This document shows, piece after piece, positions 18,046-27,380 of a DNA stretch of 64,000 nucleotides. The stretch's first letter is position 1; each line of letters opens with the position of its first letter. A program made the position numbers and the translations under genes. This DNA comes from Thiospirochaeta perfilievii (GTDB lineage Bacteria; Spirochaetota; Spirochaetia; DSM-2461). The notes below the pieces were generated by a model. That model was not told the DNA's origin. It worked only from the letters and a program-made list of their open reading frames with translations, and searched no databases. The stretch spans positions 2,480,001 through 2,544,000 of the forward strand of contig NZ_CP035807.1 in NCBI RefSeq assembly GCF_008329945.1. Reading direction: 5' to 3'.

Positions 18046-18786
18046 GTGGGAAAATCTGATATTAAGTGGGGAAGGGTAGATGATAAATCCCTTATTGTTA
18101 ATTTAAATGAGAATAAGGATCTAGTTATAGATAAGGATGGTGGAACTGTAAATATAAAAATAGTAGAGAACTCTATAGAGATATATAACCACCGTTTTAT
18201 TGTTCAAGAGAGTGATAGTCTCTATATAAAACCATCCTTTCCAAACCTTCCTGTAATTATAAGGTGTAAGAGTAATCTATCTATACTTCCTAAAAAAAAG
18301 TTGTCTGCATTTGTACAAGTACCCCTCTATCTTTCTATTTACAGTGGTAATAAAAATAGTAAAGATCTTTTATATGAGATGCCCCTTACAAAGTTATCTA
18401 AAAGTTATTTAGGGGATCCTGAGACAGGTGAAATATCCTACTCCCTAGAGAGTGATCTATTTTATAATTATACAGAATATAACGTAAACAACAGAAGTGT
18501 TTATTGCAAAATATCCATTACTAATAAAACATCTACAGTTATGAATTTTGAGAGAATGATTTTAAGAGTTCCTAATTTTAATATTTATGAGGGGGAAGGC
18601 ATCTATTTTAGTAACCCCCAGGCAATAAACTATATTGGCCGGGATGTTAGTAACCAGATGACAATAAAAAAACTCCCTCCTAACACAGGTTTCCCCTTAA
18701 AATTAGTTGGAGAGGCCAGGGAGAGCATAGATAGTAGTTTATTAAGAAAGAGTTTCTATTTTATTAAAAACATATATAATACTTAA
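18046..18786 (+). CDS. DUF432-like protein, coupled to MscS
   Basis: The 246 residues are predicted to be mainly beta-structured, with no signal peptide or membrane helix. The pattern of a central PLYLSIYSG segment followed by an acidic SYSLES stretch and later NFERMILRV recalls DUF432, a mostly archaeal family. I give that name with moderate confidence. It starts at GTG with GGAG five bases before it, 11 bases after the FakA-DegV gene. It ends one base before the MscS start, so it is co-expressed with the channel. A role as a cytoplasmic or membrane-associated accessory to MscS is inferred only from gene order. Confidence 0.68.
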   Translation: MGKSDIKWGRVDDKSLIVNLNENKDLVIDKDGGTVNIKIVENSIEIYNHRFIVQESDSLYIKPSFPNLPVIIRCKSNLSILPKKKLSAFVQVPLYLSIYSGNKNSKDLLYEMPLTKLSKSYLGDPETGEISYSLESDLFYNYTEYNVNNRSVYCKISITNKTSTVMNFERMILRVPNFNIYEGEGIYFSNPQAINYIGRDVSNQMTIKKLPPNTGFPLKLVGEARESIDSSLLRKSFYFIKNIYNT

Positions 18787-18787
18787 T

Positions 18788-19591
18788 ATGAATATAACAA
18801 AGTCTTTACAAAACATTGAGTTTTTTAAAAACCTTGACCTTCAGAAAATATTATTTGTAGTTATAACTTTTTTTGTAGGTCTATTTATACTTAAACTCTT
18901 TAAGCTAATAATTAATAAGTTTTTTATTAAACCTAAAAGCAAACAGTTTATAATGTTATTTAATAAGCTGAGTAACTATCTAGGATTCTCGATCCTCTTC
19001 TTAATTATATTAGGTCAAATAGGAATATCCCTTGCAACAATTCTAGGTGCTGCAGGTGTTTTTGGTATAGCTATAGGTATTGCATCCCAAAAGAGTCTTG
19101 GAAATATTATAAGTGGTTTTTTTATGATAACAGAGAAGAGCTTTGAAATTGGAGATGTTTTAAAAATTGGTGAAAACGTAGGAACTGTATATGCCGTAGA
19201 GCTTCTATCTATTATGCTTAAAACATTTGATAACAAGTTAATAAGAATACCTAATGAGACACTAATATCCAGTGAGATAACAAATATTACAAGGTTCCCA
19301 ATAAGACGATTAGATTTAGAGATATCAGTCTCATATAATGAGGATTTAAAAGGTGTTTTATCCCTTTTAGAGGATATTGCAACAAAGGGTGAGTTATATT
19401 TAGATGAGCCAAAACCATATTTAGTAGTGAAAGGTTTCTCTGAATCCTCAATTGTAATTTTATTAGGAGTTTGGTTTCAAAAAGAGAACTTTCAAGTTGT
19501 AAAAAATGGATTAATGTTAGAGATAATAGAAAAATTTAGAGAGAATAATATTGAAATACCTTTTAATCAGTTAGTAATACACAATAAATAA
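18788..19591 (+). CDS. mscS: Small-conductance mechanosensitive channel (MscS family)
   Basis: The 267-residue protein has three N-terminal helices. The pore helix region is Gly/Ala-rich (LGAAGVFGIAIGIASQKSLGNIISGFF), followed by the MscS beta domain (FEIGDVLKIG..VGTVYAVELLSIMLKTFDN..IRIPNE) and a C-terminal alpha/beta part. It releases solutes on hypo-osmotic shock. The start is one base after the DUF432-like gene and lacks its own clear Shine-Dalgarno, suggesting coupling. The broken ktrB and intact ktrA follow, making an osmoregulation and ion cluster. Confidence 0.93.
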   Translation: MNITKSLQNIEFFKNLDLQKILFVVITFFVGLFILKLFKLIINKFFIKPKSKQFIMLFNKLSNYLGFSILFLIILGQIGISLATILGAAGVFGIAIGIASQKSLGNIISGFFMITEKSFEIGDVLKIGENVGTVYAVELLSIMLKTFDNKLIRIPNETLISSEITNITRFPIRRLDLEISVSYNEDLKGVLSLLEDIATKGELYLDEPKPYLVVKGFSESSIVILLGVWFQKENFQVVKNGLMLEIIEKFRENNIEIPFNQLVIHNK

Positions 19592-19615
19592 AATTATAAG
19601 TATATAGGAATTAAA

Positions 19616-20201
19616 TTGAAGCGAGTCTTGCTATTTTTGATTCTAGGACTAGGAGTTGTGAGTCTATTCCTAGAACTTCAAGTAACACTACCTATACAAT
19701 ATAGGTGGGTTACATCATCTATAGATATATTATTAGTAATATTTTTACTCTTTGAATTCTTATTAACCTATAAGAATAGTCCTATAAAGAAACATTTTTT
19801 AAAGAATAATAAATTCCTATTCGTTTTTGTTTTAGTTTATTTATTATTCTTTCTTTTAAATCGGTACTCTTTATACCTAAATTTAAACTCTTCATTTCGA
19901 GGTTATACATTTATATTAGTTGTAAGGAATATTCTGTTAATATTAAAGGTTTTTGGTAGAATTAAAAAATTGACTACCTTTTTAAACTCAATATTTTCTA
20001 AACCAGCACAGACGGTGGTTTTAAGTTTTGTATTAGTTGTCTACTGGTATAACATCTTCATTAACTATAATTGGGAAATTATCTATTATTATTTTGATGT
20101 TTTTTGGTCGTATAGGACCACTAACACTTTTAACAGCTTCATCTAGAAAAGCTAGAGTCTCTAGGATTTCTTACCCAGAAGCTAAAATTCTTGTAGGATA
20201 G
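19616..20201 (+). pseudogene. ktrB: TrkH/KtrB potassium transporter with its core deleted
   Basis: The first 135 or so codons resemble the hydrophobic N-terminal extension seen on some KtrB/TrkH proteins and run into the usual core opening (KPAQTVVLSFVLVV). The reading frame then changes. From 20040 another frame gives STGITSSLTIIGKLSIII and LMFFGRIGPLTL, and ends with YPEAKILVG at a TAG (20199-20201), the standard KtrB C-terminus. All pore repeats between these ends (roughly 350 residues) are missing, and the joint near 20035-20042 also shifts frame. The 176-residue open frame (to 20146) is therefore a remnant. An AGGAG for ktrA overlaps its end, so the original ktrB-ktrA operon is still visible. 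Confidence 0.85.
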
Positions 20202-20210
20202 GAGTATTAA

Positions 20211-20906
20211 ATGGTAAAAACTTTTGCTGTAATCGGTTTAGGTTTATTTGGTAGAAAAGTATGTGAAGTTTTAATCGAAAAGGGTGGGGAGGTTATTGCT
20301 ATAGATAACAGCCCTGACCAAGTAAATAAAGTTAAGGATTTTGTAACACAGGCTATACTTTTAGATACAACCGATGATGAGACTATTGATGATGCTCCCC
20401 TAGACCATGTAGATGCGGCTATAGTTGCTATAGGGGACAATATAGAGGCTAGTATCTTAACTACAACTCTACTTAAACAGATTGGGGTTCCTTATGTAAT
20501 TGCTAGGGCTGTTAATAAAACCCACTACAGGGTATTAAAAAAACTAGGCGCCGATGAAGTTATAAATATTGAAGAGGATGAGGGGCGTAGTGTCGCTTTA
20601 AATTTAATAAACCCATCAGTATTAAAAAAAGTCATTTTATCAAAAAACGTAATACTATCGGAGATTAATCTTCCTAAAAACTTTATAGATCTTAAGGTTG
20701 GGGATTTAGATTTAAAGGACAAATTTAGTATTAGGATTATGGCAATTAGAAGAGTATTAACCAAACTTGATAGTGATGGTAACAGTATTAGGGAGGAGCT
20801 TTTCCTATATATAGAAGATGTTGATAAATTTTTAGATGGTGATATTCTTTTAGTTAGTGGAGCTACTACTGATATAGAAAAATTTAGTAGCAGTATCGAG
20901 GTATAG
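20211..20906 (+). CDS. ktrA: KtrA/TrkA potassium uptake regulatory protein
   Basis: The 231 residues have an RCK_N Rossmann domain (about 1-140; FAVIGLGLFGRKVCEVLIEKG with the GxGxxG loop, and acidic ID at the end of beta 2). An RCK_C domain follows (about 145-225). KtrA forms a cytoplasmic ring that gates the KtrB membrane subunit in response to ATP/ADP or NAD(H). It looks intact and has its own AGGAG. Its usual partner directly upstream is deleted, so it may now serve another KtrB/TrkH elsewhere or be on its way to loss. Confidence 0.93.
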   Translation: MVKTFAVIGLGLFGRKVCEVLIEKGGEVIAIDNSPDQVNKVKDFVTQAILLDTTDDETIDDAPLDHVDAAIVAIGDNIEASILTTTLLKQIGVPYVIARAVNKTHYRVLKKLGADEVINIEEDEGRSVALNLINPSVLKKVILSKNVILSEINLPKNFIDLKVGDLDLKDKFSIRIMAIRRVLTKLDSDGNSIREELFLYIEDVDKFLDGDILLVSGATTDIEKFSSSIEV

Positions 20907-20908
20907 TT

Positions 20909-21649
20909 ATGATTTTATTAAGTGGCAAAAAGTTTATATTTTCTACTCTGTTAATTCTACTCTCAACTACTATGTTACTTTTAGTTGTTCTATCTATTAA
21001 AGGATTCGACAATTTAAATTTCTCTATAGATAGTCAAAATATCCTCTTCTGGGGAATAATAGCCCTATTGGTTCAGGTGTTCTCTTTTATCTCCCTTTAT
21101 CAATCCCACAAGAAGGTTATTTATAATATTAGACGTGTATCAACAATTGGCGAGCTTTCCCATCCTAAGGTTGATAAGATACTAAACGGCATGGGAAGTA
21201 TTGGTCGAGAGATTGAGATCCTACTCCATAATCAAAATGAGATTGTTGAGTTAAGAGCAAACAGAATTATAGCGCTAAATAACTTAGTATCTAGATTGGC
21301 TTTTGGCTTTAAATCCCCAGTAATAATAACTGATGTAAGTGGTAAAATACTCTATTTTAGTAGCCATTTAAGGGAAAAAATTGAGGCTAATGCCTATAAA
21401 ATCACAGATGTAATTATTGATCTCCCCCTAGAGTCTGCTATAAATCTAATGGAGGGAAATAAGAGTATATGGCAGGATGAAGCCTTTAAAGGAATAACAG
21501 CTAATCCAATATTTGGCAGAGATAACCTAGTATCCTTTTGTCTTTGGGAATTAGATTCAGAAATAAAAAAGATTAATAAGCCCCACGATATTATTAATAA
21601 TAAAGGGAGCTTTAATAAATTCATTTCTAGGTTTAAAAAGAAGGAGTAG
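20909..21649 (+). CDS. Membrane protein with two helices and a PAS-like domain
   Basis: The 246 residues contain two N-terminal transmembrane helices (about 8-30 and 43-63) and a helical linker. A region near 125-215 is compatible with a PAS fold (SPVIITDVSGKILYFSS is a typical PAS opening). No kinase, GGDEF or HTH output follows. It starts two bases after ktrA with a GAGG ribosome site, so it belongs to the same operon. It may sense redox or ion state for the transporter. The PAS assignment is tentative and I do not recognise the whole family. Confidence 0.65.
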   Translation: MILLSGKKFIFSTLLILLSTTMLLLVVLSIKGFDNLNFSIDSQNILFWGIIALLVQVFSFISLYQSHKKVIYNIRRVSTIGELSHPKVDKILNGMGSIGREIEILLHNQNEIVELRANRIIALNNLVSRLAFGFKSPVIITDVSGKILYFSSHLREKIEANAYKITDVIIDLPLESAINLMEGNKSIWQDEAFKGITANPIFGRDNLVSFCLWELDSEIKKINKPHDIINNKGSFNKFISRFKKKE

Positions 21650-21659
21650 GTGGGAATAA

Positions 21660-22304
21660 CTAGGTTTTCTCAAATAAATCCTTTGTTGCTCCACATACAG
21701 GGCAGACCCAATCGTCAGGTAGTTCATCAAATGGAACATCCTCATCATAAACGTATTTGCATAGTGAACACTCGTAAAGATCTCTGTTTTTTTCAACCTC
21801 AATATAGGTTGGAGCATTTTTAGGGGCAACAGCCTTTCTTACCTCATGGAAATACTTATATGTCATCTCATTTGAACTGTTACTTAATACATTACAATCT
21901 ATAACCTCACCAATAAATATAGTATGGGTCCCAACCTCAAGACTCTCTACTAATTTACATTCAAAAGTTGCAATAGATTCATCTGTAAAAAGGGGTAGGG
22001 ATAGTTTATCACCTTGGGTAAATTCATAACTTTTGAACTTATCTATATCCCTTCCTGAATTATAACCAAATGTTCCAATAAGATCCTGGGAGGACTCCTC
22101 TGTTAAAACTGATAAAGCAAACATCTTTGCATTAGAAATTTTATCATGGGTATAGTTATCCTTGTTACAACTAACCGCTATTCTTGGTGGAGCCGATGTA
22201 ATTTGAAATGCTGTATTTATTATACACCCAAATGGTTTTCCATCTAATTGGGTTGTTAAAACATATATACCGTAACTGAGTCTGTGGAATGCTAGATTAT
22301 TCAT
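21660..22304 (-). CDS. Flavin reductase-like flavoprotein fused to rubredoxin
   Basis: The 214 residues comprise an FMN-binding split-barrel flavin-reductase domain (about 1-155; [24 protein letters not shown]; SKDxYTHD-like segment) and a C-terminal rubredoxin (about 168-214). The rubredoxin has CxxC ([11 protein letters not shown]) and CPVCG, so one iron in four Cys is expected. This matches high-molecular-weight rubredoxins (Hrb type) that pass electrons from NAD(P)H to flavodiiron proteins reducing O2 or NO in anaerobes. No flavodiiron gene is in the window. AGGAG precedes the ATG. Confidence 0.92.
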   Translation of the reverse strand: MNNLAFHRLSYGIYVLTTQLDGKPFGCIINTAFQITSAPPRIAVSCNKDNYTHDKISNAKMFALSVLTEESSQDLIGTFGYNSGRDIDKFKSYEFTQGDKLSLPLFTDESIATFECKLVESLEVGTHTIFIGEVIDCNVLSNSSNEMTYKYFHEVRKAVAPKNAPTYIEVEKNRDLYECSLCKYVYDEDVPFDELPDDWVCPVCGATKDLFEKT

Positions 22305-22360
22305 TTATATCTCCTTTATAAAATAATAATCTAACTTCCTATACAAAGAAAGAAATATAA

Positions 22361-23266
22361 TTAAGTTAATAAAATTAGGGAAATAACTCCTGTAATTAGC
22401 CATAGGGAAATTCCTTGGATAAAACTCTTTAAACCAGCCTCTTTAATATTCTCCATAGATAGGCCAGATCCAATAAAAAATAGCGCAATTACCATACCTT
22501 TTTTACCTAACTGATTAAACTTTAGGAATAGGGAGTGTCCACTAGGAATAAAGTGACTTGTCATAATTGCTACTACGAATATTAAAATAAACCATGGGAT
22601 CTGAATTTTCCCTGAATTTTTATTAAAAAGGGATATTACTAATGATAGGGGAATTATCCATAGGGCTCTAATAAGTTTTACAGTGGTTGCTACTTCTAAG
22701 GCCTTATCTCCATAGGATGCCCCAGCACCAACTACAGAGCTTGTATCGTGGATTGCTATAGCTGCCCAATTTCCAAATGTTATCTGATCTAGGTTAAAAA
22801 AATGTCCAATAACTGGGAATATAAAAAGAGCAATAGCGTTTAATACAAAAACAACAATTAAAGAGAATGATATTTGGTTATCTTCAGCGTTAATAACAGA
22901 TGATACAGCGGCAATAGCACTACCTCCACATATTGCTGTCCCACTTGAAATTAATATGGATGTATTTTTATCTACTTTTAGTACTCTTCCTATCATAAGC
23001 CCCAATATCATTACTGATAAAACTGATATTGTAGTGTATATAAATCCCGATTTTGATGCAGATACTACCTGTTCAAGATTCATACCAAAACCCATTAGGA
23101 CAATGGATATTTTTAATAGTTGACCCTTATATTTAGATAGGGATGATTTTATCCCAAATACTGAGGCTAAAATTCCTAAAAAGAGAGCTAGGGAGCTATT
23201 TATTAAGGGTGTAAAACATAATATTAGTATCAATGCTGTTATTATCTTATTTCTATTTAGTTTCAT
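22361..23266 (-). CDS. yeiH: YeiH-family (UPF0324) putative sulfate/sulfite exporter
   Basis: The 301-residue protein has about ten helices with the family segments SSGTAICGGSAIAAV and AIHDTSSVVGAGASYG. E. coli YeiH is a putative sulfate exporter paired with the LysR regulator YeiE. Here a LysR gene lies 70 bp upstream on the same strand, repeating that pairing. AGGAG precedes the ATG. The exported anion is predicted, not proven. Confidence 0.9.
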   Translation of the reverse strand: MKLNRNKIITALILILCFTPLINSSLALFLGILASVFGIKSSLSKYKGQLLKISIVLMGFGMNLEQVVSASKSGFIYTTISVLSVMILGLMIGRVLKVDKNTSILISSGTAICGGSAIAAVSSVINAEDNQISFSLIVVFVLNAIALFIFPVIGHFFNLDQITFGNWAAIAIHDTSSVVGAGASYGDKALEVATTVKLIRALWIIPLSLVISLFNKNSGKIQIPWFILIFVVAIMTSHFIPSGHSLFLKFNQLGKKGMVIALFFIGSGLSMENIKEAGLKSFIQGISLWLITGVISLILLT

Positions 23267-23335
23267 GTAATCTCCTTGGATTACAATATAGTATAATTAT
23301 AATTAATAGAAATGATAAATAGTTATTAGCAATAA

Positions 23336-24205
23336 CTAAAAGTTATAGTGTCTAATAAAATCAATTAACCTTTTTATAGTAGGAGGTAGGTGTCCTTTTC
23401 TGTATCCAATTCTTATGCTTCTTTTTATTTTTAATCCATCAATATCAATTTTTACTAATTCACCTCTATTTAGTTCATAAGTTACAGCTTTGTTAGATAT
23501 TAGTGCTAATCCGTTAAAGTTTTTAAGAAATCTCTTTATCCCCTCGGATGAACCTATGGTGTGTTGAATATTAAACTTATCCTGGATCTCATTGTTTATT
23601 ACTTCTAGGGTCCCAGATCCTGACTCTCTAGTAATTATTGGAATCGTCTTTATCTCATTTTTTGAAATCGACCTCTGTTTCGAGTATAGAGTTCCCCTTC
23701 CACAAACTGCAATTATCTCATCCTCTAAATAGTTTAAATATGTAATCCCTGAAGATGATGATGAGTTCTCTACTAGTATTAGATCTATTACATTATTTAA
23801 TAGTTTTTTTTCAATATCTAAGGAGTTACCAGAGAGCATGTTAAGCCTAACGCCCTTATTTCCCATAGCGTAATCTGCTAATATTCCTGGGATAATATAG
23901 TTGGATACTGTAGTACTACAACCAATATTTATTTCAGACTTGGTTGTTTCTCCTACAGGAGTTAAGTTGTTATATAACTCTCTGTAATCTCTTTTTATTT
24001 TGTTTAGATGAAAGTAGGTTGTCTTTCCCTCTTCTGTTAGAGTTATGTTGGGACCATTTCTATTAAAGAGTTTACAGCCTAGACTCTCTTCCAACTCTTT
24101 AATATGTTTAGTTACAGCTGGTTGGGAAATATATAACTCTTTTGAAGCCTTTGTAAAACTTCTAAACTCTGCAACTGATAAAAAAACTAAGTCTCTAAAA
24201 TCCAT
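23336..24205 (-). CDS. LysR-family regulator upstream of yeiH
   Basis: The 289 residues have an N-terminal winged HTH (about 1-60; FRSFTKASKELYISQPAVTKHIKELEE split over the recognition helix) and a periplasmic-binding-like effector domain (about 90-287). It belongs to the CysB/YeiE-like branch that often regulates sulfur-compound genes. Gene order suggests it controls yeiH just downstream. AGGA lies seven bases before the ATG. It is divergent from the EAL gene at 24302. Confidence 0.9.
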   Translation of the reverse strand: MDFRDLVFLSVAEFRSFTKASKELYISQPAVTKHIKELEESLGCKLFNRNGPNITLTEEGKTTYFHLNKIKRDYRELYNNLTPVGETTKSEINIGCSTTVSNYIIPGILADYAMGNKGVRLNMLSGNSLDIEKKLLNNVIDLILVENSSSSSGITYLNYLEDEIIAVCGRGTLYSKQRSISKNEIKTIPIITRESGSGTLEVINNEIQDKFNIQHTIGSSEGIKRFLKNFNGLALISNKAVTYELNRGELVKIDIDGLKIKRSIRIGYRKGHLPPTIKRLIDFIRHYNF

Positions 24206-24229
24206 GATAAATCCTAAATAAAAAAACTC

Positions 24230-24273
24230 CCTGCATTTGCTTGAAAAAGTTTCCAGTGGAAATTAGTAGCAGG
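24230..24273. other. Nested inverted repeats between the LysR and EAL genes
   Basis: An outer pair CCTGC/GCAGG encloses an inner hairpin TTTCC-AGT-GGAAA. It lies in the 97-bp divergent region and could be a regulator site or a structured leader. I do not recognise it as a known riboswitch. Confidence 0.3.
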
Positions 24274-24301
24274 ATTAAAATAACTAGTATAACATAAAGT
24301 A

Positions 24302-26023
24302 ATGATTGAAGAAGAGATGAAGTCTGTAAAAGGAGTAAAACATATAAGAAATGTACTTCTTGTTTGCAGTCTTAGCTTAATATATTATACCTTATCAAAT
24401 TTAATTATAGGTGATATTATAACTGGTTTTATATGTTGTCTTAGCCTAATTCTTGTATCTATTGATACTAGATATATAATAAAGAGAAACCGTATATATC
24501 ATAAATTAATTTTATCTGTATTTGGATATATATCCCTCTGTCTTTTGTTGATGTTTATTAGGGATGATGCTAATAAGATTGGTAGGATGTGGGCTCTTTT
24601 AATTCCACTATTTGTTTTTTATACTCAAACTGTAAAAAAAAGTATAATAATTTTATCACTATATTTAACAGCGCTTTTAATTAAAACTATTATTGATATT
24701 AATCTTGATATAGTTTTTGTAAGACTAAACATTGAACAGTTAACAGTATTTATTATTATATCAATATCTACTTGGGTCTACGCAATGGCTGTTAACCGAT
24801 TTAGAGAGAGTCTAAACTATCAGTTATACTATAATAAGTTTGTCAAATTACCAAATAGAGTCTCTATGTTAAGGGATATAAAAGAGTCAAATATTTATGG
24901 ATTAATACTTATTAATATGGATGGGTTTAAAAAAATAAATAGCCTATATGGAACAGATATTGGAGATAAATTAATTTATAAAATAAGTAGAAGGATACAT
25001 TCTCTGTGTTTAAATTTAGAAAACTATAAGTTGTATAAATTACATGCGGATGAGTTCTGTTTATTAATCAATAAAGATATATCCCAAAACTTTGTTGTTG
25101 ATTTTTCCCATGGGTTAATTAATAAAATTAATAATAAAATTGATATTGATCAATTAGAGATATATCCAACTTTTAGCATCGGTATAAGCCATGGATTCAA
25201 CGTATCATTAGAGAATGCAGACATGGCTCTAAAGCAGGCTAAGGAGTTAAATAAAGATGTAGTCCTATATAGTGATGTTAACCCCTTAGTTAATAGTTAT
25301 ATATATAATCAGACTGCTGCAATTAAAATTAAGAAGGGTGTAGAAAACAGTGCAATATTTCCAGAGTTCCAACCTATAATATCCTTAAAGGATGACTCAA
25401 TATATAAATACGAGGCTTTAGTAAGATTAAAAAACAGGGGTTCAATCTGTTATCCAAATGAGTTCTTAGGAATATCCAAGGAGATAAAGCAGTATAAAAA
25501 TATTACATTTTTAATGATAGAGGCTACATTTGAATACTTTAAAGATAAAAAAAGTAACTTTTCTATTAATTTAGATAATGATGACTTAACAGATATAGAG
25601 ACTACAGATTACATAATATTTATGCTTAAAAAATATAACATCGCCCAGTTTGTGACCTTTGAAATTTTAGAGACAAAAGAAGTGGAGGATATGTCGATTG
25701 TTGTTAATTTTATCAATGTGGTCAAATCCTATGGCTGTAAAATCGCCATAGACGATTTTGGATCAGGTTACTCAAACTTTGCTTATCTTTTGGAACTTAA
25801 GGCAGACTATTTAAAAATTGATGCATCTCTAATAAAGAGTCTAGATAGTGATAAAAAGTCCTACATAATAACAAAGGGTATCATCTCTTTGGCAAAAGAT
25901 ATGGGTATTAAGACTATAGCAGAATATGTCCACAACAATGAAATATCTAATATTGTTAAAGAACTAGGAGTGGATTTTGCTCAAGGATTTCTTTACGGAA
26001 AACCAAAACCATATATTTTGTAG
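24302..26023 (+). CDS. c-di-GMP phosphodiesterase (EAL) with degenerate GGDEF domain
   Basis: The 573 residues begin with about five to six membrane helices (about 15-165). A GGDEF fold follows (about 175-320) with the motif altered to LHADEF, so cyclase activity is unlikely. An EAL domain follows (about 330-570). The EAL domain keeps EALVR, FEILET, AIDDFGSGYSN, LKID, the E of IAEYV and Q of QGFLYGKP, so hydrolysis of c-di-GMP to pGpG is expected. The GGDEF relic may bind GTP as a regulator. The ATG at 24302 has a weak ribosome site; an ATG five codons later follows AAGAAGAG and may be used instead. Confidence 0.9.
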   Translation: MIEEEMKSVKGVKHIRNVLLVCSLSLIYYTLSNLIIGDIITGFICCLSLILVSIDTRYIIKRNRIYHKLILSVFGYISLCLLLMFIRDDANKIGRMWALLIPLFVFYTQTVKKSIIILSLYLTALLIKTIIDINLDIVFVRLNIEQLTVFIIISISTWVYAMAVNRFRESLNYQLYYNKFVKLPNRVSMLRDIKESNIYGLILINMDGFKKINSLYGTDIGDKLIYKISRRIHSLCLNLENYKLYKLHADEFCLLINKDISQNFVVDFSHGLINKINNKIDIDQLEIYPTFSIGISHGFNVSLENADMALKQAKELNKDVVLYSDVNPLVNSYIYNQTAAIKIKKGVENSAIFPEFQPIISLKDDSIYKYEALVRLKNRGSICYPNEFLGISKEIKQYKNITFLMIEATFEYFKDKKSNFSINLDNDDLTDIETTDYIIFMLKKYNIAQFVTFEILETKEVEDMSIVVNFINVVKSYGCKIAIDDFGSGYSNFAYLLELKADYLKIDASLIKSLDSDKKSYIITKGIISLAKDMGIKTIAEYVHNNEISNIVKELGVDFAQGFLYGKPKPYIL

Positions 26024-26096
26024 ATTCTTACTAAAAGAAGTATTTAATACTTGCTTTTTTCTCAGTTAGTATAAAAAATGTCTTAGGAGAAAAGAA

Positions 26097-27380
26097 GTGA
26101 GTGTAACTGTAAGATTATTATATATTTGGGGTTTAATTGTAATTAGTTCATTTTTTTCTATGGCGGAGATCTCCCTTGCTGGAGCAAGGAAGATTAAACT
26201 ACAGTTGATGGCAGAAAGTGGTGATAAAAAAGCTAGAAAAGTTTTAGATCTACAGGATAGTCCTGGGAATTTTTTTACATCAGTGCAAATTGGAATGAAT
26301 ATTGTAGCCCTTCTTGCAGGTATTATTGGGGACGGCATCTTCTCTCCATACCTTAAAAATTATATAGATAATGAGACGATTATATTTTTAATCTCATTTA
26401 TCTTTGTAACTGGTGTTTTTATTGAGTTTGCAGATTTAATTCCTAAAAGAATTGCCATGATATATCCTGAGAAAGTTGCTCTTCTACTTGTTAACAAGAT
26501 GGTTTTTGTTAACAAAGTTTTATACCCTGTAATTCTAATTTTTAACAGTTTAGCAAATTTGGTTTTTAAAATCTTTAAACTATCCTACTCTAGGGAAGAT
26601 AATATAACATACGATGATATAATCGCTATTGTAAATGCAGGTGCCCAAGCTGGAACTGTAAAGACCCAGGAGCAGTCATTTATACAAAATGTTTTTGAGT
26701 TAGAGGAGAGATGGGTCTCCTCAGCTATGACTACAAGGGATGAAATAGTATATTTTAAATTAACTGATAGTGAAGAGGATATAAAGGAAAAAATTGAAAA
26801 AGATCCCCACTCAAGGTTTCTTGTATGTGAAGATAGTATAGATTCTATCTATGGTTATGTTGATTCTAAATTTCTATTATCAAAGTTTTTAAAGGGAGAG
26901 TTTTCTAACCTCAAAAACCTTAAAGAGATTACTAACAGAAGTCTTTTAATAATTCCAAATACCCTCTCCCTGTCTGAAATGCTTGATAGGTTTAATGCTA
27001 CAATGGAAAATTTCGCTGTAATATTAAATGAATATGGCCATGTTGTTGGACTAATAACCCTTCAGGATGTGATCTCAACACTTATGGGTGATCTTGATCC
27101 GTTAAACCAGGAAGAGTATATAATTAAAAGGGATAATAACTCCTGGTTAATCGATGGATTAACTCCTATTGAAGATGTAAAAAAAGCACTAAATATCGAC
27201 AATTTTACAGAGGAAGATACCTATGAAACTATAGCGGGTTTTATGTTTTATATGTTAAAAAATATACCTAAAAAGGGCGCTTCTGTAGAGTATCTAAACT
27301 ACAGTTTTGAAGTAGTAGATGTAGATAACTTTAAAATTGACCAACTTTTAGTTATTAAAAAGGACCACCTGATAGTTTAG
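26097..27380 (+). CDS. CNNM/CorC-HlyC family membrane protein with CBS pair
   Basis: The 427 residues have an N-terminal CNNM (DUF21) membrane domain (about 5-180; FSMAEISLAGARKIKLQ is the classic opening). A CBS pair follows (about 205-325) and then a CorC_HlyC domain (about 340-425). Family members are implicated in Mg2+/Co2+ efflux or sodium-coupled Mg2+ transport; the old haemolysin name is misleading. It starts with GTG, preceded by TAGGAGA. The 3' end overlaps the convergent EAL gene by 26 bases. Confidence 0.91.
   Translation: MSVTVRLLYIWGLIVISSFFSMAEISLAGARKIKLQLMAESGDKKARKVLDLQDSPGNFFTSVQIGMNIVALLAGIIGDGIFSPYLKNYIDNETIIFLISFIFVTGVFIEFADLIPKRIAMIYPEKVALLLVNKMVFVNKVLYPVILIFNSLANLVFKIFKLSYSREDNITYDDIIAIVNAGAQAGTVKTQEQSFIQNVFELEERWVSSAMTTRDEIVYFKLTDSEEDIKEKIEKDPHSRFLVCEDSIDSIYGYVDSKFLLSKFLKGEFSNLKNLKEITNRSLLIIPNTLSLSEMLDRFNATMENFAVILNEYGHVVGLITLQDVISTLMGDLDPLNQEEYIIKRDNNSWLIDGLTPIEDVKKALNIDNFTEEDTYETIAGFMFYMLKNIPKKGASVEYLNYSFEVVDVDNFKIDQLLVIKKDHLIV

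Noticed and set aside
24230-24273. Riboswitch in front of the EAL gene
   Set aside because: The nested helices are short and lack any conserved riboswitch core I know, including c-di-GMP classes; listed only as an unclassified structure.
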